Shown here: in pieces, positions 24,201-26,727 of the stretch
Layout of the letters: every line of letters starts with the position of its first letter
Position numbering within the stretch: position 1 is the first letter of the stretch
DNA from: Verrucomicrobiota bacterium JB022
GTDB taxonomy: Bacteria; Verrucomicrobiota; Verrucomicrobiia; Opitutales; Oceanipulchritudinaceae
Assembly: GCA_030673845.1 (NCBI GenBank)
Contig: JAUTCQ010000024.1
Coordinates: forward strand, 1-64,000
Direction of reading: 5' to 3'
Length of the DNA stretch: 64,000 bases
Position numbers and translations under genes: made by a program
The notes under the pieces: generated by a model
The model's database searches: none
What the model saw: the letters and a program-made list of their open reading frames with translations, nothing else
What the model was told of the DNA's origin: nothing

Positions 24201-25220
24201 AAGCTTCGCCCGCAGGCCGTCTCCGGTTGCTTCCTTCGCGATGGCCAAGGTTGCTTCGAGGTCGGCCAACGTCAGCTCGCGAGGTTCCTGACCCAGCGCG
24301 TCGAGCGCGTCGCGTTGGGCGGCGGTGAGAATGGGGAAAGGCTGGCCCGCAAGGCGCGTGGCGTCAAAGGGCTGCCCGTGGGCATCGGCCAAGCCGTCGA
24401 AGCGTAACGTGCCACCATGCGCGACGATCTCGACAAAACCGGGACCGGCCGTGCGGATTTCGCCCGCTTTACCCCCTGCCCCGGGCACGAGTCGGTATCG
24501 GGTAAAGGTCAGCAGGCGGCCGTCGGCCGTGAGGAGACTGGCGGGGCCTAAAGGCGAGGGAGGCTTGCCGTGGTCGAGTGCACGGCAATGCCTGAGCAGT
24601 GTAGGCAGGTCTTGGGAAAGGTCGATAATGCCAAGCTGAGGGAAGCGGTGCCAGCGGCCAAAATATGTGCGCTCACCCTGCTGTGCCTGCCACGCGGACT
24701 CCCCTGTTTCGAGTGCTTGCATAACCTCTTGAAAGCCTTCCAGCGCGTGCTCGAAGCACTTGCGGTTGAGGCTGCGCAGGGTCTCGTCGGGAGCGACCGG
24801 GAAGAGCCTCTGCACGAGGATTTCGCCCGCGTCGACCTCCGGGAGCATGCGGTGCCAAGTGATGCCGTGGATCTTCTCATCGTGCAGAATGGCCCAGGCC
24901 GGAGCGTTGAGACCGGCATAGCGCGGCAGCGGGCCGTCGTGAAAGTTGATCGCCATCTTTGCGGGCAAGGCCAACACCTCTGGCGGCAAGACCCGCAAGT
25001 TGGCGATGCTGAAGAGCACATCTGCGGCGCCAGCGGCTTGCAAGCACTCGGCCAGGCCCAGGCCGGGGGCTACGACTGGAATGGCTCGCTCTCCTGCCCA
25101 GCCGCACAGGGCTTCGTCGACGGTGCTGATCGCGCTGATCCCGTGCCCGCGTTCCAACCACGCTTCCGCACATGCGAGCGCATGGGCGTTTTCGCCTAAC
25201 AAATAAGACGACAGTTTCAC
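273..25220 (-). CDS. hybrid NRPS / trans-AT polyketide synthase megaprotein
   Basis: About 8,315 residues. Domain order from motifs: formyltransferase-like FT (1-310), carrier (320-410), condensation (415-850), adenylation (857-1340), carrier (1360-1430), KS1-DH-KR-ACP (1448-2850), KS2-DH-KR-MT-ACP-ER (2895-4980), KS3-ACP (4987-5650), KS4-OMT-ACP (5680-6520), KS5-DH-KR-MT-ACP (6560-8250), C-terminal docking helix (8285-8315). No acyltransferase domain lies in any module and KS domains are followed by short trans-AT-type flanks, so malonyl units must come in trans, presumably from the AT-ER protein encoded divergently. A GTG start at 25220 is chosen because FT relatives begin at the equivalent of MKLSSYLxG; an in-frame TTG at 25265 would add 15 residues. 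The stop overlaps the next PKS start (ATGA). Product unknown; modules are described separately. Confidence 0.95.
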   Translation of the reverse strand: MKLSSYLLGENAHALACAEAWLERGHGISAISTVDEALCGWAGERAIPVVAPGLGLAECLQAAGAADVLFSIANLRVLPPEVLALPAKMAINFHDGPLPRYAGLNAPAWAILHDEKIHGITWHRMLPEVDAGEILVQRLFPVAPDETLRSLNRKCFEHALEGFQEVMQALETGESAWQAQQGERTYFGRWHRFPQLGIIDLSQDLPTLLRHCRALDHGKPPSPLGPASLLTADGRLLTFTRYRLVPGAGGKAGEIRTAGPGFVEIVAHGGTLRFDGLADAHGQPFDATRLAGQPFPILTAAQRDALDALGQEPRELTLADLEATLAIAKEATGDGLRAKLLVVAREVLPALTIDEDTDLEAAGCDSIHFTRLSVRLNKRLGLKLSAAVFFRCRTLRALHAEITGQGAAPKLDTLVPLNAGQRILWQLHELNPAAVAYNLPFAFRLTPDSPLRDEVKLRAALAQVVAAHPALRARFEAGREVVQRIAFPLPELPWQQVPGEATADALEAAARRPFDLAQELPWRVVYFAEAGMLLCVFHHLIFDGVSLGIFLEDLARAIRGESLPPVEGTLADFATWQQQSLDTEDSEAARDYWSRQLRDANPVLDLPTDFPRPPAPVFEGQIHAQELDAAFSERLRQLARDAGVRPYTVLLAAYALVLSRHSQQNDLCLGLPLAGRPEACFDRTLGALFNLAALRLSPDAQEMGKAWLQRVQQVADAALEHEHLPFGEVLRVLRQSSLFQAAFYVQPPLPTGALQTLGLVPVRELRQTGEFDLVLDVVETEGSYALYWKFRPSLFSVGTIAAMASQLATLVTSLAESTACSVSQLAMVAATERHDLLYRWNDTAADYPRERCAHQLFLDQAYQHPDAPAVHFEGRTLTYGELEAQSRHLAQRLQARGLGPGDLAACLVERSERLPVVLLAILRTGAAYVPLDPTHPVERLTYTAESSGLRLIVTEARLQGRLQLPGVAEVLVDQTAGEPAGELVEQGAPTALAYVIYTSGSTGKPKGVEIGHRALTNFLCSMAREPGFTAQDRILAVTTVSFDICGLEMFLPLVTGGSLEIVSSETARDGIRLTEILGEGHTTVMQATPATWEMLLAADWEGDSALKILCGGEALGSQLADALLDRCGELWNVYGPTETTIWSSLCRVQRGEKITVGHPLANTTLYVLDAALEPVPVGVEGELFIGGDGVAQGYRGRSELTAERFLPDPFRPGERIYRTGDAVRRLADGRIEFRGRIDSQIKLRGYRIELGEIEATLEKLPRVERAVVVLRFEGDAHLAAFVVAPLSTERDVTAWRESLAQWLPDYMVPNRIHRLQAYPETLNRKVDRKSLTDLPLNTLLARYGAAEAPAAQASTAAPTDGFLDSLRQLAARVLEQPAHTLDPQEPLGQYGFNSLRFTQFSQLLNKELGLRTNASLFYQFGTLDALAHHLRPLEVPVVFSQPQPEAPEGDAVAIIGLAAQLPGGNLEAFWQLLLERGETRREVPPERWDWRDYPDQPAARWGNFIEDVDHFDYRFFGISRREAEAMDPQQRLLLQLAWHVFEDAGYAPSHFAGSEAGVFIGTTGMDFVDLQRLAGREVEGHTLSGQAHTMLPNRLSYFYDLHGPSVVVDTACSSSLVSIHRAVEAIRQGQCPVALAGGVNLILSPLTSMALSKNGMLAPDGRCKAFGQGADGYARGEGAGLVLLKPLAAALRDGDLIHGVIRATAENHGGRMHSLTAPNAAAQASLVRRALQAAELSPRTISYLEAHGTGTSLGDPVELNALHTAFAETAKTRGEMLPAEPFCWLGSVKSNIGHLEAAAGIAGLTKILLSFQHERLPATLHAGEPNPMLPLGEGPFALLQDAQPWPRGSEPRRAGLSSFGFGGNNAHVILEEPPVEHATHSVSGPFVFVFSAQKEERLSEWLATFVAWLERNEVPLDRVAWTLQCGREAMASRLALVAADKSELIAALRAQLAGRGNGKCFVSGAAATIADQKLKTALENRAGSALARAWASGSKVDWAQLYVQPPRRVRLPGYAFAPSAFPLPRLIRNKAGSSLAALIDSRTEERDVITFHRTLRADEFFLAEHLVHEVAVLPGVVGLEMVRQAASLAEPDSIPTGLRNVVWMQPIEIQPGQAQTVQIRFQRPAGERAGAFTVETANGLRHAQGRAIFGAVETVPALDLAAIRTRCKHGLTRAKVEATFTARGFGYGPTFRPIEALYYSETEALAELHLPASRADDGDAYVLHPALLEGALQAALGPLGHRREDSYLPYSLGELRLHARLFAPRAWAHVQCPPASDSNGLRRLQITVCDEAGRVLVELRDYLVRPIRSATASASLRQVYFGPVWRALAARAGELDGPVLVLSGEPAPVLPDGIHLRPAAAFAQRAPNAFTLDPTSCEQWRQLFAALRAQPAALVSLLPLETPIGTGIDEQLDVGYAALFAAAQACWEAAKVRPIRLLTLAPDASVPASHALAAFARSLRQEHPGLQASLCRTGDFKSSALAGLLPAELADKESVEVAYRKGERFIAGLEAFTPSADPSPSFRAGQHWLITGGNGKLAHIFAREALAHSARVSLLGRSTASAATQALVDEHAAAAYRVADVADDAALATALAAARAEFGPLHGVIHAAGRIDDALLHDKAPEATLAVLRPKVQGALALDRQTRKDPLEAFVLFSSVSSARGAAGQCDYAFANGFLDAFSIARNEQVEAGRRAGKTRSLQWPLWAEGGMSLPPAQQKLLATTMGIAPLTTTGGLRAFKTLMASTQPVALVLEGPDPHLPEAKAATAKTVALETPTPSTPPTVPMAFFAALKSQAAEVLRIDEAEVALEDNLGELGFDSITNVEFANWLNERFGLEVTPVLFFEYATLQAVGEALWQDHRAALAAHFAPVSAPETAAVQSNHAAPETRPPTAAWPEQAVAVIGMAARLPQSDSLEAFWQHLLHGDDLITDIPSDRWDWRSIHGDPVREPGRAASHWGAFLPDAARFDAAFFGISAREAQLMDPQQRLALECVWHAIENAGYRPSSLRGSRTGLYLGVTNTDYTDELRTRLGERMEFLYDTGNGHAFLANRISHRLDLRGPSEPVDTLCSSSLVAIHRAVNNLLRGECEMALAGGVSVIASPRLNVSFGSAQMLASDGRCKTFDAHADGFVRGEGAGVLLLKPLAQALRDGDPVLAVIRGTAVNHGGNTASLTTPNAQAQRDLLVDAYRRAQVDPATIGYVETHGTGTALGDPIEVNGLKKAFAQSAQGPLPAGYCALGALKTNMGHLEAAAGIAGVIKTILALQHGVIPPNLHLEHENPHLQLAGSPFYLPRQATPWPRLEQPRRAGVSSFGAGGVNAHVVLESYDAEPMPTPVAGPELFVWSARTETALEAQLAAFADHLEALEERFAFADAAATLRQGRDVFACRAALVAVDVADFSRRLRTQQGLLRGTVAKPSKSTANWPKIPTHETLESLARDWTEGRFSNWPDEQGTWRRIALPGYVFDATRFWLPEAKATPPTRPVGLLAGASRQGNVFQLHLHGDHPFLRDHEIGGQRLLPGMASLGLAVEALRETEHPVHSLRRIAFLRPLIAGATGLDISVALHDDGFTVEAERETGVRAMASDTAFTPERLDLEPLLVRASEQLEAEAFYAQLSSAGMHYGPGLRSVRRVWRSRDECLAQLISPPAAFAAEATLPPAIFDGALQAIAGVHAAEGGALVPFSIEHFQWSGEPLREAYVHVQRETTEGTTPHFTIRIADREGNVRARLEGVAVRPQKPTPVPRFFVPRPHPIETAPRRLAAEAVLLYPEAQPAMAEAVRQALRARNIAVSETASLTADLHPECDIFAFAPAVESDALTERWGHDLQTLIAREEPAHVCLLASESAPVVSAIWGALLDAAVAENPFLHGGTWVLATDGDAAGLAAQILEADTRSGLLAPEGGMRARLIEAELPAATDSAYRERGIYWIVGGAGGLGRVLTRHLLEHHRAQVVVTGRRAEQELPGDLQAEWRELARATGGEVRYRQAAADDLEAMTAIHGQIVADWGAMHGVFHAPLVLADGAMRNLSFEALDRVLRPKLQGARVLAQILPAQGLDFLAFFSTVQSFTSGAGQGNYVAASRAQDAVAASLREQMAYPVQTIHWGYWGEAGAVATTDYRRRLTAQGVEPITNHAGMVALERVLASRLPAVAVYAGNEAARAAIGVLPDRKLVQLGDIATLPASAAFPLASADRALTDYLQAFSRLETWGVARAQADIRNVDLVAVAPEQRRLHAALSRLTVGDTLAGGDLKALLADYPALRPAARLLERCVEALPAILRGEERATDVIFPEGKLDLVEAIYREHPRARWCNDRLATALTALVPKGRPSLRILEVGAGSGGTTDTLLPLLERLGIEAEYVYTDLSPAFLEYGRRTFGHYAGLRCCRLNIEEPIPPEHLARYDLVVATNVLHATRRLDETLEHVHALLRSGGWLLLNELTQAHAYDTLTFGLLGGWWRFEDRRLPDAPIASSQLWQRLLAARGFEAHSLGGEAYGQTVFAARADGLRDASTTLTAAPSPTVAATSELSEENAMNQIEAEIRAALAELLGPEAATVDAQTAFSEYGVDSISGVSLVYRLNDTFGLKLKTTVLFDYPNLAALTTHVAEKSPRAPQAPTPVPQAVAVPLAAPATPVVASRSTPIFDDPILLTGARPAAWRIHGPGGVDGLALEPLELHPPADHEVRVRVTACALNFGDLLATKGLYPAMPAYPFTPGFEVAGEVEAVGSAVSDFSPGDRVFGLTSSHLGGHATHVVTEARLLRLLPDGISAEEAVALPVAFLTAHHAFSAARLGAGERVLIQTAAGGVGLLAVQLAQAAGAEIFATAGSAEKLEYLRRLGVPYVINYRTEDFAARIRELTGGEGVDVVLNTLSGGAIQQGLNLLRPGGRYLEIALAGLKGAKGLDLSRWLENQEFHSINIATLIARQPELLARYLDEMVAALERGKVRATVGKSFAWSELRSAYRWLESRQSIGKAVVRVTSQSVTVQEPERFEVAIVGYSAQFPGAADATEFWANLAAGKSSITEVPAGRWDLSHYDPDPHRLDKTHSKWGGFLDGIDQFDPKFFNLSMKEASLSDPQQRLFLEHSWKALEHAGYAGIERPVCGVFAGTCGGDYERLLRQHGIPREAQSFWGNDDSILASRIAYFLDLKGPAVSIDTACSSSLVALHQACQSLRTGDCEMALAGGVFVRTTEHFYILCSNAGMIAAGPECRAFGADAAGFVPGEGVGVLVLKPLADARRAGDTIYGVVKGSAINQDGRTNGITAPSARSQAAVERLAYERAGIDARQLSYIEAHGTGTELGDPIEVEGLNQAFAADTRDRQFCALGSIKTNIGHTSAAAGVAGVLKVLLALEHSQLPPSLHCARENPHIDFADSPFFMSRELRAWPARADQPRLAGVSSFGFSGTNAHVVLAEAPALRSTASRSAVYPVVVSAKTPAALEALCRSLAEALQTTTASLADVAGTLALGRQPFAHRRAFVACDLADLVAQLRQSTGIAAGDALSKAQVTRYLAELKAARTTASAEVAARAVAAHFAAGGSVAWDSLFVRGSFRRISLPGHPLEKVRCWVSGSTPTPSMPAPLPVVETKPAIAPAANAEAALCAALAEVAYLEAEAVDLDASFEEFGLDSIMLVELQDRLTGQFEGLTKSAFLEAATPRELLALLTPNASMPPGSAPAAVTPPEPTQDDRVAIIGMAGMFPGAVNLEAFAANLRAGTHAISDVPMLRWDAAAQGESVYCRQGGFVDGVELFDPYFFKLTPAEARRMPPEERLLLEKAAEAIAHAGYSPDDWRGQKVGVFTGQTTNTYSLRGGHTDPSTYRLANRISWFWDWRGPSLNVDTACSSTLVALDLACRSLQRGECPAALVGAANLYLHPAKYALMCQHRMIATTAADGIFGRGGTGFMPGEAVGALLLKPLSAALRDGDRVLGVVRATATAHKGRGGNAFVLPSPEGQAALLREVLAEARLEADAIGYIEAQAIGSELADEAEWTALRKVFGEVNQPVTLGSLKPRIGHAEAASGLAQVAKILAQFAENVIFPTALARDANPALDLANGPFEIASAVQPWPTNRAHALLASFGAGGSEAAVVLERFIDPRPTEQVRAPLAPPVFERIRCWTDETPAAEAALAEVVEPKEGDVGSYYNIVATDAERTISDKEIYLTFAPFAERRPGFAWLKASFQPETCPEAVAMMHEKQKEMRRVLFRHVDFSQVGGVMDLGCGFATDLIQIGRHHPQTIGNGYTLSSRQAQLANQRIAKAGLGERFQVFCRDSSKDELPAVYDLIIAFEVTVHIANKDGVFGNAARHLSEGGWMVLADVISNTAAEVDAAHLGQYTNTQEQYSRILARHGLELACCVEAGKELGNFMHDPAFEDNLDELSRLQPEMCGAEVEHRGWHRFGLLLDRGLMRYSLLTVRRAYGTENELFARNQAAFARSLTYSQWIAQHPEFVHDTPAQVVDTGSALEQLHALAAKAFEMDPARIDADARFVDYGVDSLMGLLFVEEVNRALGLKLPMRVVYDHSSLRDLAAHLLKQHPTAFASQKPAPAGPLQVKPATVVAERAAPMAEASDDAVAVIGMAGRFPGAHNVACLWENLCAGVDSVTEVPASRWDAQRFFSPQPQPGKTIGKWGGFLEGVEHFDPLFFHISPAEAEVMDPQQRLFLQTAWHALEDAGLPGERLAHERCGVFAGVLNNDYQRLIERAGDDRRNQSMLGVAQSILAARIAYFLNLKGAALTVDTACSSSLVAIHLACRSLLTGESRMALAGGVTLYLDEVPFLSMSAAGMLAPGGRCRPFDARADGIVPGEAVGVVVLKRLQDALADGDRIHGVIRASGMNQDGKTNGITAPSAASQAELLREVYTRAGISPRSIGLIEAHGTGTALGDPIEVAALTEAFSPATHDRRFCALGSIKSNLGHTSAAAGVCGLIKALLCLHHGKIPPSLHYERDNPHAPLAETPFYVPAVLTPWAQGSELRRAAISSFGFSGTNCHLVLEEAPKASRSASVQSSQACLFSARTEASLRDFVREVARFLDINEVPFADLVHTLQHGRQHFRERLAVVAANPDALRQQLHAWLAGQSSNCHRGQVQPGSAAAANTVEGQARAWVHGAPITWPKLGRIVSLPGYAFARERCWIVPVKDEPLIVHASDPLVRDHVIDGTPILPGVGFLGLVVKGPTAWAEVAWLRPLAVKGPVPLERVEIGDVLALRRDDETLFELRRAENTAHPSPEALSAIQSRCLQTLVVASLYRDFAVSGLVFGPSLQVVQGATKGQGEVLGQLQTSSTSSGDFRPELLDGAFQLVALLEGSGAVRMPFAARGFRLLTAMPARVSTHVRRLGVDRYALALYTPEGGCCLQIDELTLRPPKPTGPELPQCGFKPTWQALERLPQPIGSIGPATVAYLGAGEAFARQLFPQTTPISLEQLSLPTDTARLMIVASGESAASDLACAAEAQAMTLALFRLIKRLLATGWAERPLDLRLVVDRAQPLFPSETPRPATAALLGFIRSTAREYPQWRIRAVDANFDEPARVVQPLLALDMPAEVLTRSTGIWTRQLSAQPLVPPARPLRRQGVYLIAGGTGGVGFETARLLAQEAAARLVLLGRRPEDATIRAQLAELEALGARAIYISGDVACAVDCAQAVERCQREFGALHGVVQAAFVLADETLARMDEARLLTSLQAKLAGTAALAQAVRGLALDWFLVHSSAQSFAGTAGQANYAAGSRFQDALTEALAAETGLPVRIVNWGLWGDVGSVAGPGYQKRLATAGILPISPAEGRETLRCVLAGHGTQTVYLKADLSILTELGCPVSNEVRRASAEVAVPLSAVLNQRILTLPDEIELARYDEAFAAWEAWGRQQLFDMLKASGAWAHGPVGVETLADRLKVVPASRSHFRELVQSLVRVGLLRVTKDGFEPAGFAPVNRPQALEAQGRLLEACLREALPILRGEKRAVDVLFPGGSMELVEAVYRGNLLSDHYQEAVAQTVLAFARQCSGQVRILEIGAGTGGTTQAILRALEPLRGRIDYTYTDVSEAFLDHGCQVFGGRGIAYRICDITRSPVAQGFDAGSFDLVVASNVLHATPAIEATLCHLHLLLKRGGLMVGQEVTRLRDFATYTFGFTPGWWAFRDPWHRASGGPLITDQQWQKLLQKNGFSTAQLDAAGLAQADHRLVLGVSNGWIVIPQPRKAPAALPPTPRAPADSPAVDSAQRYLREMLSRALRIPAHEFDDLTPVEEYGVDSLVILNLNRELQQRCPGLPSTLFFECPTLASLAAYLTEHYPQQFAVSRKTPPATPPPPPSLESLFRSNGELRGRVEQLDEGTIDALLAQLSHLEPQGNS
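390..5580 (-). other. PKS module KS5-DH-KR-cMT-ACP plus C-terminal docking helix
   Basis: KS5 is active by motif (VDTACSSS near 6725, EAHGTGT, SNLGHTSAAAG). The DH is intact (DHVIDGTPILPG near 7140, LLDGAFQ near 7277). The KR has AGGTGGVG near 7557 and HSSAQSF...GQANYAAG near 7697. The C-methyltransferase has LEIGAGTGGTT near 7985. The ACP has GVDSLV near 8214. This predicts an alpha-methyl, alpha-beta-unsaturated unit. A proline-rich linker and a final helix (EQLDEGTIDALLAQLS) precede the stop; such a helix is a likely C-terminal docking partner for the helix that opens the next PKS protein. Confidence 0.88.
5660..8205 (-). other. PKS module KS4(KS0)-O-methyltransferase-ACP
   Basis: KS4 keeps the nucleophile (VDTACSST near 5830) and the second His (RIGHAEAASG). 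The first catalytic His is lost: the usual EAHGTGT reads EAQAIGS (Gln near 5965). This is the hallmark of a non-elongating KS0 that only passes the chain along. It is followed by a methyltransferase of the trans-AT O-MT type (EIYLTFAPF and PGFAWL leader, SAM motif MDLGCGFATD near 6205) and an ACP (GVDSL near 6476). KS0-OMT-ACP is a known non-elongating unit of trans-AT lines. Here the preceding module has no KR, so the acceptor may be an enolised beta-ketone. Confidence 0.85.
8270..10270 (-). other. PKS module KS3-ACP (no ketoreductase)
   Basis: KS3 has all catalytic residues (IDTACSSS near 5148, EAHGTGT, TNIGHTSAAAG). After the usual post-KS flank the next domain is directly an ACP (GLDSIML near 5615), so the module has no KR, DH or MT of its own. 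The beta-keto group made here should persist unless an enzyme acts in trans. The ACP lacks the tryptophan a few residues after the serine that marks beta-branching ACPs, so beta-branching is not indicated. Confidence 0.85.
10275..16545 (-). other. PKS module KS2-DH-KR-cMT-ACP-ER (fully reducing, alpha-methylating)
   Basis: KS2 is active by motif (DTLCSSS with Cys near 3066, ETHGTGT, TNMGHLEAAAG). The DH is intact (DHEIGGQRLLPG near 3510 and IFDGALQ near 3660). The KR has VGGAGGLG near 3930 and FSTVQ...GQGNYVAAS near 4070. A C-methyltransferase has LEVGAGSGGTT near 4330. The ACP has GVDSI near 4560. An NADPH-binding enoyl reductase of the MDR type follows the ACP (AAGGVGLLAVQLA near 4800). Together these would give a saturated unit with an alpha-methyl branch. 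A cis-ER placed after the carrier, rather than between DH and KR, is atypical compared with cis-AT PKS. Confidence 0.88.
16670..20885 (-). other. PKS module KS1-DH(atypical)-KR-ACP
   Basis: KS1 is complete: VDTACSSS (Cys about 1612), EAHGTGT and SNIGHLEAAAG. The dehydratase-type domain keeps the first His (EHLVHEVAVLPG, near 2064), but the glycine of HxxxGxxxxP is Glu, and the catalytic Asp of HPALLDxALQ is Glu (about 2229). The ketoreductase has TGGNGKLA near 2530 and the Ser/Tyr/Asn set in SSVSSARGAAGQCDYAFAN near 2660. The ACP has GFDSI near 2815. Because this module extends the glycyl unit, an altered DH could be inactive, a pyran synthase or double-bond shifter, or could place the alkene next to nitrogen. 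All of these are inferences from two residues. Confidence 0.85.
20950..23985 (-). other. NRPS module C-A(Gly)-PCP
   Basis: The condensation domain carries an intact HHLIFDG (HHxxxDG) at about 538-544. The adenylation domain has YTSGSTGKPKG near 995, FDICGLEMF, NVYGPTETTIW, YRTGD and the NRKVDRK lysine. Aligned by eye to GrsA PheA, the specificity residues read D-I-L-Q-L-G-V-I-W-K, which differs from the standard glycine code DILQLGLIWK at one position, so glycine is predicted. The carrier near residue 1394 reads GFNSL instead of GxDSL, with the usual Asp before the phosphopantetheine Ser replaced by Asn. The module sits between the FT-carrier start and KS1, so glycine enters at or near the start of the chain. 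Confidence 0.85.
23990..25220 (-). other. PKS loading segment: formyltransferase domain plus carrier protein
   Basis: Residues 1-310 resemble methionyl-tRNA/GART formyltransferases in the form fused to NRPS and PKS proteins. The formyltransferase N-H-D triad is visible as N92 and H94 (INFHDGPLPRYAGLN) and D130 (EVDAGEI). A carrier follows with phosphopantetheine serine 366 in AAGCDSI. There is no adenylation domain between FT and this carrier, unlike FT-A-PCP loaders such as linear gramicidin LgrA. The carrier must therefore be charged in trans, or be bypassed. Either the FT formylates an amino acid brought to this carrier, or it acts on the glycine of the following module; the sequence does not decide. 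Confidence 0.8.
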
Positions 25221-25434
25221 AGCGGGCAGGAAGAGGTGAGTTTTAGGACACAGACGGACGATCAAACAAAGACGGAAGCGATCAAAAGCGAGAACAGGTC
25301 GTTAGCCAAGCTGATTTGTGTCAAAAAAAGTGCTTCTTGGCAACCACTACAAACTTGAAAATAGAAGGTATCTCGTGCCTTAATCTCATACGGTTTCTTT
25401 TGTTGCAGGTCCAAACCTTCTCCTTGCTTGTCTC
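25221..25434. promoter_or_regulatory. divergent intergenic region between PKS and P450 genes
   Basis: This 214-base AT-richer gap separates the leftward PKS from the rightward P450/AT-ER pair and must hold both promoters. On the minus strand a TTGACA box lies at 25319-25324 toward the PKS start, but no convincing -10 sits 16-18 bases further on. No Shine-Dalgarno sequence precedes either start. No regulator gene adjoins it in the window. Confidence 0.4.
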
Positions 25435-26727
25435 ATGTCTCAACCTGCCGGCCCCTCACTGACGTCCGAAGAGGCAATTCATGCCTATTTCTCCACACCC
25501 TTCGATTTGTTAGATCGGTGTGCCCTTCTTTACCCCGACTGCTTTACCTTACGCCTCGGCACTTTCGGGACCGAACATCTGGGCGCCAACGGCGATTGGG
25601 TGTTTGTCTACGAGCCCACGCTTTTGGGCGAACTCTACCGCGCCAATACGGATGCGATCCGGGCCGGAGAGGCCAACCGTGTGCTGTTCGGGGAGGTTCT
25701 GCGCCCTCATTGCATCCTCGCCCTCGACGGTGAGGCCCACCAGCAGAGACGGCGGATCGTGATGGCAGGGCTCGGCAAGTCGCAGGTGGCCAGCGCAACG
25801 CAGCACGTGCGGGGCTTCGCGCAACAGCGCCTGGCGCGCCTGCCGCACGGCGAGCCGATTTCCCTGCTGCCGGTAATGCAGGAAATCGCGTTGGAAGCCA
25901 ACCTCGCGGCCCTTTTCGGTTCCCCGAATGAGGCCTTGCGCCAGCGATACAGCGGCGCGATCGAAACTCAACAAGCGACGGCTACCGCCGAGTCCAGCAA
26001 CCGGATGCTGGCTCATCTCAGCGCCCTGTTAAGGGAGGAAATCGCCCGACGGAGGCGGATGCCCATACGCCTCGACGAGCAGGCAAGCCTTTGCGAGCAC
26101 TTGATGCACGCTACGGACCCTAGCGGCACGCCATTGAGCGACGACGACTTGCTTGACGAGCTGCTGCTGATCCTGATCGCCGGCTTTCATACCACAGCGG
26201 TCAGTCTGGCCTGGGCGGTCGCGTGGATCCTCTCCCACCCGGAGGTGCACGCCCGGCTGCGGCTGGAACTGGCTGCGGCTGGCTCCGAGGCGGAGACTTT
26301 GCCTTACCTGGCCGCAGTGGTGCAAGAGTCTCTGCGGCTCAGCCCCATCATGGTGACCGCAGGCGTGCGACTGGTGAAGGAGGACTTTGATTTAGGGCCT
26401 TACACGCTGGCCGCCGGCACAATGGTAGCCAACTGCCCCTACCTCCTGCATCGCCGCGAAGACCTCTTTCCCCAAGCCCGAACGTTTTTGCCAGACCGTT
26501 TTTTGGGTGGCAGCAGCAAAGCTTCAGGCTTTACGCCGTTTGGTGGAGGCAATCGTAAATGCGTCGGCACACTTTTCGCGATCCGCGAAATGGAGACGGT
26601 CCTGGCGACATTGTTTCGTCAGGTAAACATGGAACTCGCCAGCCCTGCCCTTGCCCCTATCCTGGAAGGCGTCTTCTATGCCCCTCAGGGTGGCCCTCAG
26701 GTTTACCTCAGCTCCTTCCAAGCATGA
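25435..26727 (+). CDS. cytochrome P450
   Basis: A 430-residue soluble bacterial cytochrome P450, most likely an oxygenase tailoring the polyketide since it shares an operon with the trans-AT protein. The I-helix motif AGFHTT is at 249-254, the K-helix ESLR starts at E298, and the haem loop FGGGNRKCVG places the Cys ligand at 376. The acid that normally precedes the I-helix threonine pair (AGxD/ETT) is His252, so proton delivery may differ from the standard. The ATG at 25435 follows the divergent promoter region. The stop overlaps the start of the AT-ER gene (ATGA), indicating translational coupling. Substrate and site of oxidation cannot be read from the sequence. No ferredoxin or reductase gene is seen nearby. 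Confidence 0.93.
   Translation: MSQPAGPSLTSEEAIHAYFSTPFDLLDRCALLYPDCFTLRLGTFGTEHLGANGDWVFVYEPTLLGELYRANTDAIRAGEANRVLFGEVLRPHCILALDGEAHQQRRRIVMAGLGKSQVASATQHVRGFAQQRLARLPHGEPISLLPVMQEIALEANLAALFGSPNEALRQRYSGAIETQQATATAESSNRMLAHLSALLREEIARRRRMPIRLDEQASLCEHLMHATDPSGTPLSDDDLLDELLLILIAGFHTTAVSLAWAVAWILSHPEVHARLRLELAAAGSEAETLPYLAAVVQESLRLSPIMVTAGVRLVKEDFDLGPYTLAAGTMVANCPYLLHRREDLFPQARTFLPDRFLGGSSKASGFTPFGGGNRKCVGTLFAIREMETVLATLFRQVNMELASPALAPILEGVFYAPQGGPQVYLSSFQA

Noticed and set aside
273-25220. Search for integrated acyltransferase domains in the PKS modules
   Set aside because: No GHSxGE motif occurs between any KS and the next domain; the line is AT-less.
25221-25265. TTG start at 25265 for the PKS megagene
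   Set aside because: The FT family begins at the residue matching the GTG at 25220; the extra 15 residues are not conserved and TTG is a weak start.
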